The notes below the pieces were generated by a model. That model was given only the letters and a program-made list of their open reading frames with translations, had not been told where the DNA came from and ran no database searches. Shown piece by piece: positions 52,740 to 61,215 of a DNA stretch of 64,000 bases (its first letter is position 1; every line of letters begins with the position of its first letter). Source of the stretch: Faecalibacterium langellae (GTDB lineage Bacteria; Bacillota; Clostridia; Oscillospirales; Ruminococcaceae); the NCBI RefSeq assembly GCF_002549775.1, contig NZ_NMTR01000009.1, positions 1 to 64,000 on the forward strand, given 5' to 3'. The position numbers were made by a program, and so were the translations under genes.

Positions 52740-53420
52740 CACAAAAACCGGATTTAAAATGCCCTCCGCTTCGCTCCGGGCAATATTTAGCGGAAAAATT
52801 ATTTTTATTTTGCGTCTGTCGCGGCCTGCGGGAGAACGAGCCCTCTCAGGCGCTTCGCGCCAGCTCTCCCGAAGGGAGAGCCAAGACCGTGGAGGGAACG
52901 CTTCTTGCCTCTCCCTTTGAAAGACTTCCCCCGGTCGGGGGAAGATGTCGCGCAGCGACAAAAAGGGGACAAGGTGTCACCGAAGGTGACGGAGAGGGCG
53001 CACCCGCTCCCCTGCGGGGAGCTGCCGCCGCAGCGGCTGAGGGGCCTATCAATCGGAGAAGCGAGAAAAAAGTGCAACGGCGACGACCGCCGCCAGTGGC
53101 GGATACAGGGAGGAGCTGTTGGGGCAGCGGTCAGCAGGACACGAGTGCCGCTCAAGGCACGAAGTGGACGCTGGGCACCGCAACCCATCTGAGCGAAGCG
53201 GCTAGCATTTTTCCGCTTCGACTTCTGCTTTGGGATTATTAAGGGCGCGCAGCCCTTAATTCGTTGTGGGGTGGGTGGAGTCCAGAGGAAGGGAGGGGGG
53301 AGTCGAAACACCCCTCCCTGCCTCTGGCCCAGCGGAGCGTCCCAGAGGCGCTGCCTTTTGTAAAAGCCATAAAACTTGAAACGCTCGCCCGCGCTCTGCC
53401 CGGGAAGCATTCTATCGTCC
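52740..53420 (+). repeat. Repeat block between noc and parA
   Basis: No gene in 876 bp. 52755-52830: AGCGGAAA-box repeat copy 7 (AATGCCC / GGGCAA, ATTTAGCGGAAA, TTATTTTTATTTT, then a truncated GTCTGTCGCGGCC hairpin). 52848-53045: several double-hairpin units (GGCGCTTCGCGCC, CTCTCCCGAAGGGAGAG, GTCACCGAAGGTGAC, CCCTGCGGGG, GCCGC-CGCAG-CGGC). 53072-53186: a reversed copy of the ~120-bp insert found in copies 3 and 9. 53215-53360: composite repeat fragments. Confidence 0.7.
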
Positions 53421-53422
53421 CC

Positions 53423-53438
53423 TGTTCCACATGGAACA
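53423..53438. promoter_or_regulatory. parS site 2
   Basis: TGTTCCACATGGAACA, identical to site 1, immediately after the noc stop codon. Confidence 0.88.
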
Positions 53439-53439
53439 A

Positions 53440-54237
53440 TTACCGCTCGGCCGCAGCGGTGGGGATGCGCACCGTATATTCAATGTACCCGTCCTTCTCC
53501 TCCCGGTGGGCGGTGGCGGGCACGCCGTTGTCGGTCATCAGGCGGATGGCGTGGTCAATGGTGTTCACAAAGATGCGCACATCCTTCACCATGGAGATGC
53601 GGTGCCCGCCCTTGCCGGTGCTGTTCAGCAGCTGCTCGATGTACAGGTCGGTCTGGCGGGCGTTCATGCGGCGCTTGGCAATGTTGATGAGGGCCTCGCT
53701 GCGGCGGTTCTCCGGCAGACGCAGCACCGCCCGGGCGTGGCGCTCGGTGAGATTGTTGTCCAGCACGAACTGCCGCTGGTCGGCGTTCAGCTGCAAAAGC
53801 CGCAGCTTGTTGGCAAAGGTGGGCTGTGCCATGCCCAGCCGCTTGGCTGCTTCGGCCTGGGTGCAGTCCCACAGCACCATCACGTCCTTCAGCCCCTGCG
53901 CCTGCTCGAAGGGGTTCAGGTCGGCACGCTGGAGGTTCTCCAAAAGCCCCAGCGCGGCGGTCTGCTCGTCGGCGTAGGTGCAGAGGATGGCCGGGATGGT
54001 GGTCATCTTGGCCAAACGGCAGGCCCGCAGCCGCCGCTCCCCTGCCACCAACTCGTAGCCGCCGTCCGACATCTTTCGCACCGAGATGGGCTGTAACAGA
54101 CCGTTCTCCCGGATGCTCACGGCCAGCGCGGCCAGCTCCTGCTCGTCGAACTCTTTCCGGGCCTGAAACGGCGAGGGCCGGATCTGGTCGATGGGCAGGG
54201 AATAAATTTTGCCTGCCTGTTTTCTGCGTTCAAACAT
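53440..54237 (-). CDS. noc: Nucleoid occlusion protein Noc (ParB-like)
   Basis: 265 aa after AAAGGGGAG. ParB/CTPase domain (LVAGERRLRACRLAK, LGLLENLQRADLNPFEQAQGL) and HTH (DCTQAEAAKRLGMAQPTFANKLRLLQL). Placed between rsmG and parA, the canonical position of Noc, and distinct from parB. Noc blocks FtsZ assembly over the nucleoid. A perfect TTTCCCGGGAAA palindrome, the Bacillus Noc-binding core, lies 47 bp upstream of its start. The short, hydrophobic N-terminal membrane helix of Bacillus Noc is only partly apparent (MFERRKQAGKIYSLP). Confidence 0.88.
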   Translation of the reverse strand: MFERRKQAGKIYSLPIDQIRPSPFQARKEFDEQELAALAVSIRENGLLQPISVRKMSDGGYELVAGERRLRACRLAKMTTIPAILCTYADEQTAALGLLENLQRADLNPFEQAQGLKDVMVLWDCTQAEAAKRLGMAQPTFANKLRLLQLNADQRQFVLDNNLTERHARAVLRLPENRRSEALINIAKRRMNARQTDLYIEQLLNSTGKGGHRISMVKDVRIFVNTIDHAIRLMTDNGVPATAHREEKDGYIEYTVRIPTAAAER

Positions 54238-54273
54238 GGATACACTCCCCTTTCACACAATGCATGGGTTTTG

Positions 54274-54305
54274 TTTTCCACATTTTCCCGGGAAAGTGTG
54301 GAAAA
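54274..54305. promoter_or_regulatory. Noc-binding-type palindrome (NBS) in the noc leader
   Basis: TTTCCCGGGAAA (54284-54295) flanked symmetrically by TTTTCCACA (54274-54282) and TGTGGAAAA (54297-54305). The core equals the B. subtilis Noc-binding consensus; the flanks resemble DnaA-box variants. Confidence 0.7.
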
Positions 54306-54338
54306 TCTCGCGTTCTGGGCCCAGTGTACCACACAACA

Positions 54339-54376
54339 AAAGACCCTGCCAGACAATTCGTTCGGCAGGGTCTTGC
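54339..54376 (-). terminator. Terminator of rsmG
   Basis: AAGACCCTGCC / GGCAGGGTCTT with a TTTTGTTG tail on the minus strand. Confidence 0.8.
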
Positions 54377-54396
54377 AAATTCTTCGCGTTGCGTCG

Positions 54397-55104
54397 TTAT
54401 TTCAGCGGGCTTTTTGCGATTTTTCCGCCGTTTCTGGGGTAGGCTGTCGGAGTCTGCGAAATCTTTTTGCACAGGATCAGGGTGCGGGTGTCGCCGCCCG
54501 GCAGGTGCAGGGTGCGGGTCTCTTTGTACTCGCCGCCCAGCTTTTTGATGGCACCGCGGGCTGCGGCAAGTTCTTCCTCACCGGAAGCGCCCTTCATGGC
54601 GAGGAAATTGCCGCCCACCTTCACCAGCGGCAGGCAGTATTCGGCCAGCATGGGCAGGGCCGCCACGGCGCGGGCCGACGCCAGATCGAACTGCTCACGC
54701 CACCCTTTGCGGGCAGCTTCTTCGGCGCGCTCCTTGGCGAACTCTACGCCGGTCAGGCCCAGCTGGGCGCAGGCGTACTTCAAAAACTCCACCCGTTTGC
54801 CGGTGGGCTCCATGAGGGTGAGCTGCAGCTCAGGCTTGAAAATTTTGGTCACAATGCCCGGGAAGCCCGCGCCCGCGCCCACGTCCACCATGCGGCCCGC
54901 CACTTCGGGCTGGCTGGCAAAGAGCAGGCTGTCGAGGAAGTGCTTGTCCTCAATGCCCTCGGGGTCGGTGATGGCGGTCAGGTTGACCTTCTGGTTGTAG
55001 TCCACCAGAATTTCCGCAAAGGCGTCCAGCTGATCCAGCTGGGTGCCGGTGAGGGCGATGTTCCATGTGGAACATTTTTCCGCAAGGCGCTGTTTATCGA
55101 TCAT
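54397..55104 (-). CDS. rsmG: 16S rRNA (guanine-N7) methyltransferase RsmG
   Basis: 235 aa. SAM-binding MVDVGAGAGFPGIVTKIFKPELQLTLMEPTGKRVEFL and LASARAVAALPMLAEYCLPLVKVGGNFLAMKG. Methylates G527 of 16S rRNA; loss gives streptomycin resistance in other bacteria. Contains parS site 3 near its start. In its usual place next to noc and mnmG, except that a ProX-type deacylase gene is inserted between rsmG and mnmG. Confidence 0.95.
   Translation of the reverse strand: MIDKQRLAEKCSTWNIALTGTQLDQLDAFAEILVDYNQKVNLTAITDPEGIEDKHFLDSLLFASQPEVAGRMVDVGAGAGFPGIVTKIFKPELQLTLMEPTGKRVEFLKYACAQLGLTGVEFAKERAEEAARKGWREQFDLASARAVAALPMLAEYCLPLVKVGGNFLAMKGASGEEELAAARGAIKKLGGEYKETRTLHLPGGDTRTLILCKKISQTPTAYPRNGGKIAKSPLK
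55059..55074. promoter_or_regulatory. parS site 3
   Basis: TGTTCCATGTGGAACA, the exact reverse complement of sites 1 and 2, inside the rsmG coding region (residues ~11-16). Confidence 0.87.
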
Positions 55105-55123
55105 ACGCAGTTTTTCCTTTCTG

Positions 55124-55681
55124 TTATTCGCCGGTCAGATGCACGAAGATGGGTGCGTGGTGCACGGCAGGCAGAAATTTTTCCAGCACATCGGCCGTGC
55201 GCAGCTTGAGCGACGAAGTGTTGATGCAGGGGTGGCAGCCGAGGTACTCCCCTGCTTTCACGTCCTCATCCATCAGCAGCTGCACCTTGTTTTCGGTGTC
55301 GTTGGCAAGTCCCATGATGGAGGAGGAGCCGGGCGTGCAGTCCAGATACTGCTCCATGTCCTCGGGCGATGCGAAGCTCAGGCGGGCGATGCCCAGCTGG
55401 TGGGAAAGCTCTTTGGTCTTGAAGGGCTTGTCGCCGGGCATCATGAGCAGATAGAAGCTCGTCTTCTGCCGGTTGCACAGGAACAGATTTTTGCAGACTG
55501 TGGCGTTCAGGCAGGCGTCGATGATGTGGCAGTCTTCCATGGTATCGGCCTTCATCCAGCCGTGGTCGGTGCGCCAGAATTGGATGCCCAGCTTGTCCAG
55601 CAGGTCGTAGGTGCGGACCTCTTTTTCCAGCCGCCCGGTGCAGTCGGCGGGACGGCCCTCGTATAATTGAAGTTCTTCCAT
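55124..55681 (-). CDS. YbaK/ProX-type prolyl-tRNA deacylase
   Basis: 185 aa. YbaK/EbsC fold: DCHIIDACLNATVCKNLFLCNRQKTSFYLLMMPGDKPFKTKELSHQLG, LDCTPGSSSIMGLAND, LGCHPCINTSSLKL, matching the ProXp-ala (PrdX) branch that removes alanine from mischarged tRNA-Pro. Nineteen bases upstream of rsmG, so probably co-transcribed. The adjacent upstream gap is repeat DNA. Confidence 0.88.
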   Translation of the reverse strand: MEELQLYEGRPADCTGRLEKEVRTYDLLDKLGIQFWRTDHGWMKADTMEDCHIIDACLNATVCKNLFLCNRQKTSFYLLMMPGDKPFKTKELSHQLGIARLSFASPEDMEQYLDCTPGSSSIMGLANDTENKVQLLMDEDVKAGEYLGCHPCINTSSLKLRTADVLEKFLPAVHHAPIFVHLTGE

Positions 55682-55699
55682 AGGTTGCAGCTTCTTTCT

Positions 55700-56060
55700 A
55701 AGTTTGACGATTTAGAATGCCCTCCGTTTCACTCTGGGCATTTTCAGCGGAAATATTATTTTTATATTCGCGTTTGTCGCGGCCTCGACGCTTGTCAGGG
55801 CAAAGCCCTTCCATCTGCTATCGCAGACCGCTCGCCTGCTTGAAAGCCCCACTGGGGCTTTTCATTGCTGCGCAACCGCAGGGCTGCTCCAAACGCATTT
55901 TCACAAGTGGGGCCGTAGCGGGTTCTTTCGGCAGGACGGCGGGTAGTTTCTCCGAGGACCGTCCGCTGGGGTGGGACCCTGTTGCCGAAGGCAATAGGGC
56001 GGGCGATGGAATGGCCCGAACCGCGTCCGAGGAGAAAGCTACCCGTTGGCCTGCCCTCTC
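55700..56060 (+). repeat. AGCGGAAA-box repeat copy 8 and composite repeat block
   Basis: 55711-55800: GATTTAGAATGCCC / GGGCAT stem, TTTCAGCGGAAA, TATTATTTTTAT, then GTTTGTCGCGGCC cut short by TCGACGCTTGTCAGG. The latter joint is identical at 62.45 kb. 55840-55880: AAAGCCCCACTGGGGCTTT. 55920-56050: GGGTAGTTTCTCC ... inverted relation with GGAGAAAGCTACCC around a hairpin-rich core. No gene. Confidence 0.68.
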
Positions 56061-56062
56061 TT

Positions 56063-57931
56063 TTACTTCCTTGCTGCCAGCGCAATGCTCAGCTGTGCCA
56101 CATCCGACGGCGACACACCGGGGATGCGCCCGGCCTGCCCGAGGTTCTTCGGGCGGATGCGGGCCAGTTTCTCGCGGGCTTCCAGCGTCAGGCCGGTGAG
56201 GTCGGCGTATTCGAAATCCTCCGGGATGAGCGTTTTCTCGTGGCGGGCCACGTCTTTGATCATGCGGTCCTGCCGGGCAATGTAGCCCGCATACTTGATC
56301 TCCGTTTCCAGCCGCTCGGCCAGCATGGGGGTGATCTCCTCTCCCCAGCCGATGACGCCCGCCAGCAGCGGGTAGCTGATCTCCGGGCGGCGCAGCAGTT
56401 CTTCGGCAATGCCGCCCTCGGCTGCAGGCGCAAGGCCCGCCGCTTCCATGGCGGCGCGCAGGTCGGCGGTGCGCAGATGCGCCTCGTGCAGGCGGCGGCG
56501 CTCCGCTTCCAGAATGCTCTGGGTGTGCTGGTACTTGGCCCAGCGGTCATCCTGCACAAGGCCATACTCCCTGCCGATGGGGGTCAGCCGCTGGTCGGCG
56601 TTGTCCTGCCGCAGGGTCAGGCGGTACTCGCTGCGGCTGGTCATCATGCGGTAGGGGTCCATGACGCCCTTGGTGACCAGATCATCCACCAGCGTGCCCA
56701 GATAGCTGGTGTGCCGGGGCAGGATCAGCTGCTCTTTGCCCAGCGCGTTGCGGGCGGCGTTCAGACCCGCCAGCAGGCCCTGCGCGGCGGCTTCCTCGTA
56801 GCCGGAGGTGCCGTTGAACTGCCCTGCCCCGTACAGGCCCCGCACCACCTTGCTTTCCAGCGTGGCTTCCAGGCTGGTGGGGTCTACGCAGTCGTACTCG
56901 ATGGCGTAGGCCGGGCGCATGATCTCAATGTGTTCAAAACCCTTGATGCTGCGGTAGAAGGCGTTCTGCACGTCCTCCGGCAGGCTGCTGGACGCGCCCT
57001 GCAGGTACATCTCCTCAGTGTTCTCGCCGCAGGGCTCCACAAAGATGGGGTGGCGGTCTTTGCCTGCAAAGCGCACCACCTTGTCCTCGATGGACGGGCA
57101 ATAACGCGGGCCCACGCCCTCGATCATGCCGCCGTAGAGCGGGCTGCGCTGGATGTTGTCCAGAATGATCTTGTGCGTTTCCGGATTCGTGTAGGCGATC
57201 CAGCACTCCACCTTGTTGTGCATGGGTGCATCGGTCATGAAGCTGAAGGGCTGCAGCTCGCTGTCCGGGTCGCCGGGCTGGCATTCCAGCTGACTGAAGT
57301 CGATGCTGCGGCGGTGCACGCGGGCCGGGGTGCCGGTCTTGAACCGGCGCAGCGGCAGACCGGCTGCTTTCAGGCTGTCGGTCAGGGCGTTGGCGGCGTG
57401 CATGCCGTCCGGGCCGGACGCATACCACGCATCACCGACGAAAATCTTGCCGCCGAGGTTCGTTCCAGTAGCGATGACCACGCACTTTGCGCTGTACTCA
57501 CCGTTCAGCTGGGTGACGACACCCTTCACATGGCCGTTCTCCACCTCGATGCCCACCACCTCGGCCTGATGGATGGCAAGGCCGGGCGTCAGCTCAAGGG
57601 CGTGCTTCATATATTCGTGGTAGCGCTTGCGATCGGTCTGCACCCGCAGGGCGTGGACGGCCGGTCCCTTGCCCTTGTTCAGCATCCGGCTCTGCAGATA
57701 GGTGGCGTCGGCGGCAAGGCCCATCACGCCGCCGAGAGCATCCAATTCGCGTACCAGCGTACCTTTTGCCGTTCCGCCGATGCTGGGGTTGCAGGGCATA
57801 TTGCCGATAGCATCCAGGCTCATGGTAAAGACGGCGGTCTTTGCGCCCAGCGTCGCGGCGGCGTGGGCCGCTTCGATGCCCGCATGGCCGGCGCCGATGA
57901 CGATCACATCATAATCTCCTAAGTGGTTCAT
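56063..57931 (-). CDS. mnmG: tRNA uridine-5-carboxymethylaminomethyl modification protein MnmG
   Basis: 622 aa. FAD-binding DVIVIGAGHAGIEAAHAAATLG, CNPSIGG(T)AKG, GDAWYASGPDGMHAANAL and CYIAYTNPET-like region, full family length with the C-terminal helical domain. With MnmE it builds cmnm5U34 in tRNAs. Followed on the minus strand by repeat DNA and ProX. Preceded by ~500 bp of repeats that separate it from mnmE. Confidence 0.96.
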   Translation of the reverse strand: MNHLGDYDVIVIGAGHAGIEAAHAAATLGAKTAVFTMSLDAIGNMPCNPSIGGTAKGTLVRELDALGGVMGLAADATYLQSRMLNKGKGPAVHALRVQTDRKRYHEYMKHALELTPGLAIHQAEVVGIEVENGHVKGVVTQLNGEYSAKCVVIATGTNLGGKIFVGDAWYASGPDGMHAANALTDSLKAAGLPLRRFKTGTPARVHRRSIDFSQLECQPGDPDSELQPFSFMTDAPMHNKVECWIAYTNPETHKIILDNIQRSPLYGGMIEGVGPRYCPSIEDKVVRFAGKDRHPIFVEPCGENTEEMYLQGASSSLPEDVQNAFYRSIKGFEHIEIMRPAYAIEYDCVDPTSLEATLESKVVRGLYGAGQFNGTSGYEEAAAQGLLAGLNAARNALGKEQLILPRHTSYLGTLVDDLVTKGVMDPYRMMTSRSEYRLTLRQDNADQRLTPIGREYGLVQDDRWAKYQHTQSILEAERRRLHEAHLRTADLRAAMEAAGLAPAAEGGIAEELLRRPEISYPLLAGVIGWGEEITPMLAERLETEIKYAGYIARQDRMIKDVARHEKTLIPEDFEYADLTGLTLEAREKLARIRPKNLGQAGRIPGVSPSDVAQLSIALAARK

Positions 57932-57939
57932 ATACTTTC

Positions 57940-58445
57940 GGGTTTCCTCTAATAATTGATTTAAAATGCCCTCCGCTGCTTACGGGTTGCGGCACCCAGC
58001 ATCCGCATCGTGCCTTGGGCGGCACTCGCGTCTTGCTGGCCGCTGCCCCAACAACTCCTCCCTGTTTCCGCCACTGGCGGCGGTCGTCGTCGTTGCTGGG
58101 CATATTCAGCGGAAGAATTATTTTTAATTTCGCAAATCTGGAAAATCTGCGGATTTTCCAGATTCGCCTTTTCACAGGAGGGGTCGTAACGGGAAACGGC
58201 AGCTGCTGCGCTTGCTCCCCCGGGGGGAGCTGTCGCGCAGCGACTGAGGGGCTTTAAATCGGCGGAGCCGGAAAAAACGGTTAAAAGATCTTCACGCCGA
58301 ACAGGCGTGAATCTTCAGTTTTTTCCGGTGTAGCCCTCTGCTTTGGGGTTAAAAGGGGCGAGCAGCCCCTTTTTCGTGGCTCCAGCGCGTCGAAATCGCT
58401 GGCACTTTTCTGGTTCTCTTTTGGTGTCAAAAGAGAACATCCCCG
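57940..58445 (+). repeat. AGCGGAAA-box repeat copy 9 with ~120-bp insert, plus composite block
   Basis: 57958-58200: AATGCCC / GGGCAT arms split by the insert 57978-58097, then ATTCAGCGGAAG, ATTATTTTTAATTT, hairpin GCAAATCTGGAAAATC-TGCG-GATTTTCCAGATTCGC, TTTTCACAGGAGGGGTCGT. 58210-58255: double hairpin (CTCCCCCGGGGGGAG, GTCGCGCAGCGAC). 58290-58320: TTCACGCC-GAACA-GGCGTGAA. 58413-58438: GTTCTCTTTT..AAAAGAGAAC, a possible mnmE terminator. No gene. Confidence 0.75.
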
Positions 58446-58448
58446 CCC

Positions 58449-59819
58449 TTATTTCCCCACGCAGAACCGCTCGAACACCTGTTCGATGACGGCTTCCGAA
58501 GCGTTTTCGCCGGTCAGTTCGCACAGGGCGTCCAGCGCGTCGTCTACGCAGACCGACACCGCATCCAGCCCAAAGCCGCCTGCGGCGGCGTCCAGCGCCC
58601 CGGCCACGGCATCTCGTGCCCGCATTGCGGCGGCAAGCTGCCGCTGGCCGGACAGGCTGGCGGCATGGGGGTCGATCTGGCTGGTGCCCAGCAGACGGGC
58701 CACCGCCGCCGCAATGACCTTGCGGCTCCCCTCCTCCCGGCAGCAGACCGGCAGCACCATGGCAAAATACGGCGCGATAAGCTCCGCGTCGAACCGAGTA
58801 GGCTTATCCTCTTTGTTCACCAGCGCGATGGCCGGGCGTCCGGCGCAGCGCCGAGCCAGTTCCAGATCCTCGCGGGTGGGCGGCTCGGAGCCGTCGAACA
58901 CCGCCAGGATCAGGCCCGCTTCCTCCAGCTTCTTCCAGCTGCGGCGGATGCCCTCGGCTTCGATGGCGTCCTCGGTCTCGCGCAGACCGGCGGTGTCGAA
59001 CAGGTTCAGCCGGATATCCCCCAGCTGCACGGCCTGTTCCACCACATCGCGGGTGGTGCCCGCCACCGGGGTCACGATGGCCCGGTCGAACCCGGCCAGC
59101 CGGTTCAGCAGGGTGGATTTGCCCGCGTTGGGGCGACCCAGGATGGCGCAGTCCACACCTTCGCGCAGGACCGTGTCGGCCTGATAGTTCCGAATGAGGG
59201 CGTCCAGTTCGGCGTTCACGCCGCCCAGAACGCTTTGCAGATGGGCGGCATCCAGCTCCGGGACATCTTCCTCGGGGAAGTCCACCCACGCGGCCAGGTG
59301 GGCCTGCAGCCCGGTCAGGGCATCTTTCTGGGCGTTGATCTTCTTCGCCAGTGCACCGTTCAGGGCCGCGTTGGCCAGCGCCGCGCCCTGACGGCCATCG
59401 GCGGAGATCAGGTCCATCACGGCTTCGGCCTGGGTCAGGCCCAGCTTGCCGTTGAGAAAAGCGCGGCGGGTGTACTCACCACGGGCCGCAGGCTGCGCGC
59501 CCGCCGCAAAGCAGGCTTCCACCAGCCGGCGCGCCACCGCATTGCCGCCGTGGCAGGAAAGCTCCACCACGTCCTCGCCGGTGTAGCTGTGGGGTGCGCG
59601 GAAAAACAGGGCCACGCCCTCATCAAAGACGTCGTCCCCTTCCACGAAATGGCCGAACAGGGCGGTGTAGCCCTTGGCCGCTTCCACGCTCTTTTTCGGG
59701 TTGGCCGGGCGGAACACCCGTGCCGCCACCCGGTAGCTCTCGGCACCGGAAAGCCGCACCACGGCAATGCCGCCTGCGCCCGGTGCCGTTGCGATGGCTG
59801 CAATGGTCGTTTCCTGCAT
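58449..59819 (-). CDS. mnmE: tRNA modification GTPase MnmE
   Basis: 456 aa. N-terminal formyl-tetrahydrofolate-binding domain, helical domain, and inserted G domain: GRPNAGKSTLLNRL (G1), GTTRD (G2), DTAGLRE (G3), NKED (G4). Ends CVGK, the catalytic CxGK motif. Partner of MnmG. Gap to jag holds a terminator; gap to mnmG is repeat DNA. Confidence 0.96.
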   Translation of the reverse strand: MQETTIAAIATAPGAGGIAVVRLSGAESYRVAARVFRPANPKKSVEAAKGYTALFGHFVEGDDVFDEGVALFFRAPHSYTGEDVVELSCHGGNAVARRLVEACFAAGAQPAARGEYTRRAFLNGKLGLTQAEAVMDLISADGRQGAALANAALNGALAKKINAQKDALTGLQAHLAAWVDFPEEDVPELDAAHLQSVLGGVNAELDALIRNYQADTVLREGVDCAILGRPNAGKSTLLNRLAGFDRAIVTPVAGTTRDVVEQAVQLGDIRLNLFDTAGLRETEDAIEAEGIRRSWKKLEEAGLILAVFDGSEPPTREDLELARRCAGRPAIALVNKEDKPTRFDAELIAPYFAMVLPVCCREEGSRKVIAAAVARLLGTSQIDPHAASLSGQRQLAAAMRARDAVAGALDAAAGGFGLDAVSVCVDDALDALCELTGENASEAVIEQVFERFCVGK

Positions 59820-59980
59820 GATCTTCCTCCCGTTCCCTTCCCATGTCCGGCCTTGTTCATTTCATTCATTTCAGCCGATACAGTTCCATTTTACCACGAA
59901 TCGCGGCCGAATGATACTGTTTTTCAACGTTTTCCCGGAAAACGGTTGAAAATCCGGCCGTATTTTTTCTCTGTCGCATT

Positions 59981-60012
59981 AAAAAGAGCCCTCCGCAAAA
60001 AGCGGAAGGCTC
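59981..60012 (-). terminator. Terminator of the jag operon
   Basis: GAGCCCTCCGC / GCGGAAGGCTC stem (one G-T) with TTTTT on the minus strand. Confidence 0.83.
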
Positions 60013-60031
60013 TCAGGATCAGTTCAACGCA

Positions 60032-61198
60032 TTACAGCTCGATCTTGCCAAAGCTGAAATCGGCAAAGTCGTCCACGCGCTCGGTGCGCTTGGGTGCCAC
60101 CGGTGCGGCGCTCTCAGCGTCACGGGGGGCATAGGTGCGCTCGGGCACGCTGGAAGGACGCGGGCCGCGGGGTGCACCGCTGCGGTTTCCACGGTAGCCG
60201 CCGTTGCTGCGGCCGCCATGCTCACCGCCACGGCTGCCGCCGCGATAACCGTCCTTGCGGTTTCCACCGGGACGACGGCCGTTGCCGCGGCCGCCGCGGG
60301 GACGGCGCTCGCCGTAGGTGTTCTCGGTCTGGGCATCGGGTGCGGTGGAGTAGATGACCACGCGGCGGTCACGGCCCTCCCCCTTGCTCTCGCTGCGCAC
60401 ACCCTCCATCTTGCTGATGGCCGAGTGGATGATGCGGCGCTCGTAGGGGTTCATGGGCTCCATGGCAAAGCTGCGGCCGGTCTTGCGCACCTTGGTGCCG
60501 ATGCGCTGTGCCAGGGCGGTCAGGTCGCTCTCGCGCTTGTCGCGGTAGCCGGCCACGTCCAGACCCAGCTTGATGTAATCGCCCTCCAGGCGGTTGGCCA
60601 CGAGGCTTGCCAGATAGGACAGACTCTCCATGGTCTCGCCGCGGCGGCCGATGAGGGCACCCAGCTTTTCACCGTCCAGACGGATGATGGTGGCTTCGCC
60701 CTTCTGCACGGCGCTGAAGGTGACGTTCTCCACGCCCATCTTGGTGATGACTTCCTGCAGGTACTCCACAGCGGCCTTCACCTTGGCGTTTTCTGCAATG
60801 TTGATGGGGACTTCGGTCTCCTCCTCTGCGGCGGGCTGCTCGGCAGCTTCTGCGGCAGGGGCAGCAGGCTGTTCTGCCGCTGCTTCCGGCTGTGCGGCCG
60901 GGGCGGGCACCTCCTCCACAGCCGGTGCGGCGGGAGCGGCCTGCTCCTCCTTCACGGGCTGCACGGGGGCCTTTTCTTCGGCGGCAGGCGCAGGAGCAGC
61001 AGCCGGGGCATCCGGCTCCTCCACGCTCACGCACACCTTGGCGGGGGTGAGCTTCAGGCCCAGAAAGCCCGTCTTCTGGGGCATCTCCAGCACTTCATAG
61101 CTCACATTCAGATCATCGGCCTGCACGCCCAGCAGAGCGCAGGCTTTTGCGCGGGCTTCATCGACCGTTTTGCCGGTCGCTTCCTGCTTACGGATCAT
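60032..61198 (-). CDS. jag: RNA-binding protein Jag/KhpB with Arg-Gly-rich tail
   Basis: 388 aa. Jag-N domain 1-60 (GKTVDEARAKACALLGVQADDLNVSYEVLEMPQKTGFLGLKLTPAKVCV), Ala/Pro/Glu linker 61-130, KH domain ~131-215 with GRRG (184-187), R3H domain ~216-285 (NPYERRIIHSAISKMEGVRSESKGEGRDRRVVI). Unusually, residues 296-350 form an RG/RGG-rich tail (GGRGNGRR, GGSRGGEHGGR), then an acidic end. KhpB regulates cell elongation through RNA. Follows yidC closely, as is conserved. Confidence 0.93.
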   Translation of the reverse strand: MIRKQEATGKTVDEARAKACALLGVQADDLNVSYEVLEMPQKTGFLGLKLTPAKVCVSVEEPDAPAAAPAPAAEEKAPVQPVKEEQAAPAAPAVEEVPAPAAQPEAAAEQPAAPAAEAAEQPAAEEETEVPINIAENAKVKAAVEYLQEVITKMGVENVTFSAVQKGEATIIRLDGEKLGALIGRRGETMESLSYLASLVANRLEGDYIKLGLDVAGYRDKRESDLTALAQRIGTKVRKTGRSFAMEPMNPYERRIIHSAISKMEGVRSESKGEGRDRRVVIYSTAPDAQTENTYGERRPRGGRGNGRRPGGNRKDGYRGGSRGGEHGGRSNGGYRGNRSGAPRGPRPSSVPERTYAPRDAESAAPVAPKRTERVDDFADFSFGKIEL

Positions 61199-61215
61199 AA
61201 CCGTTCATCCTCCTC

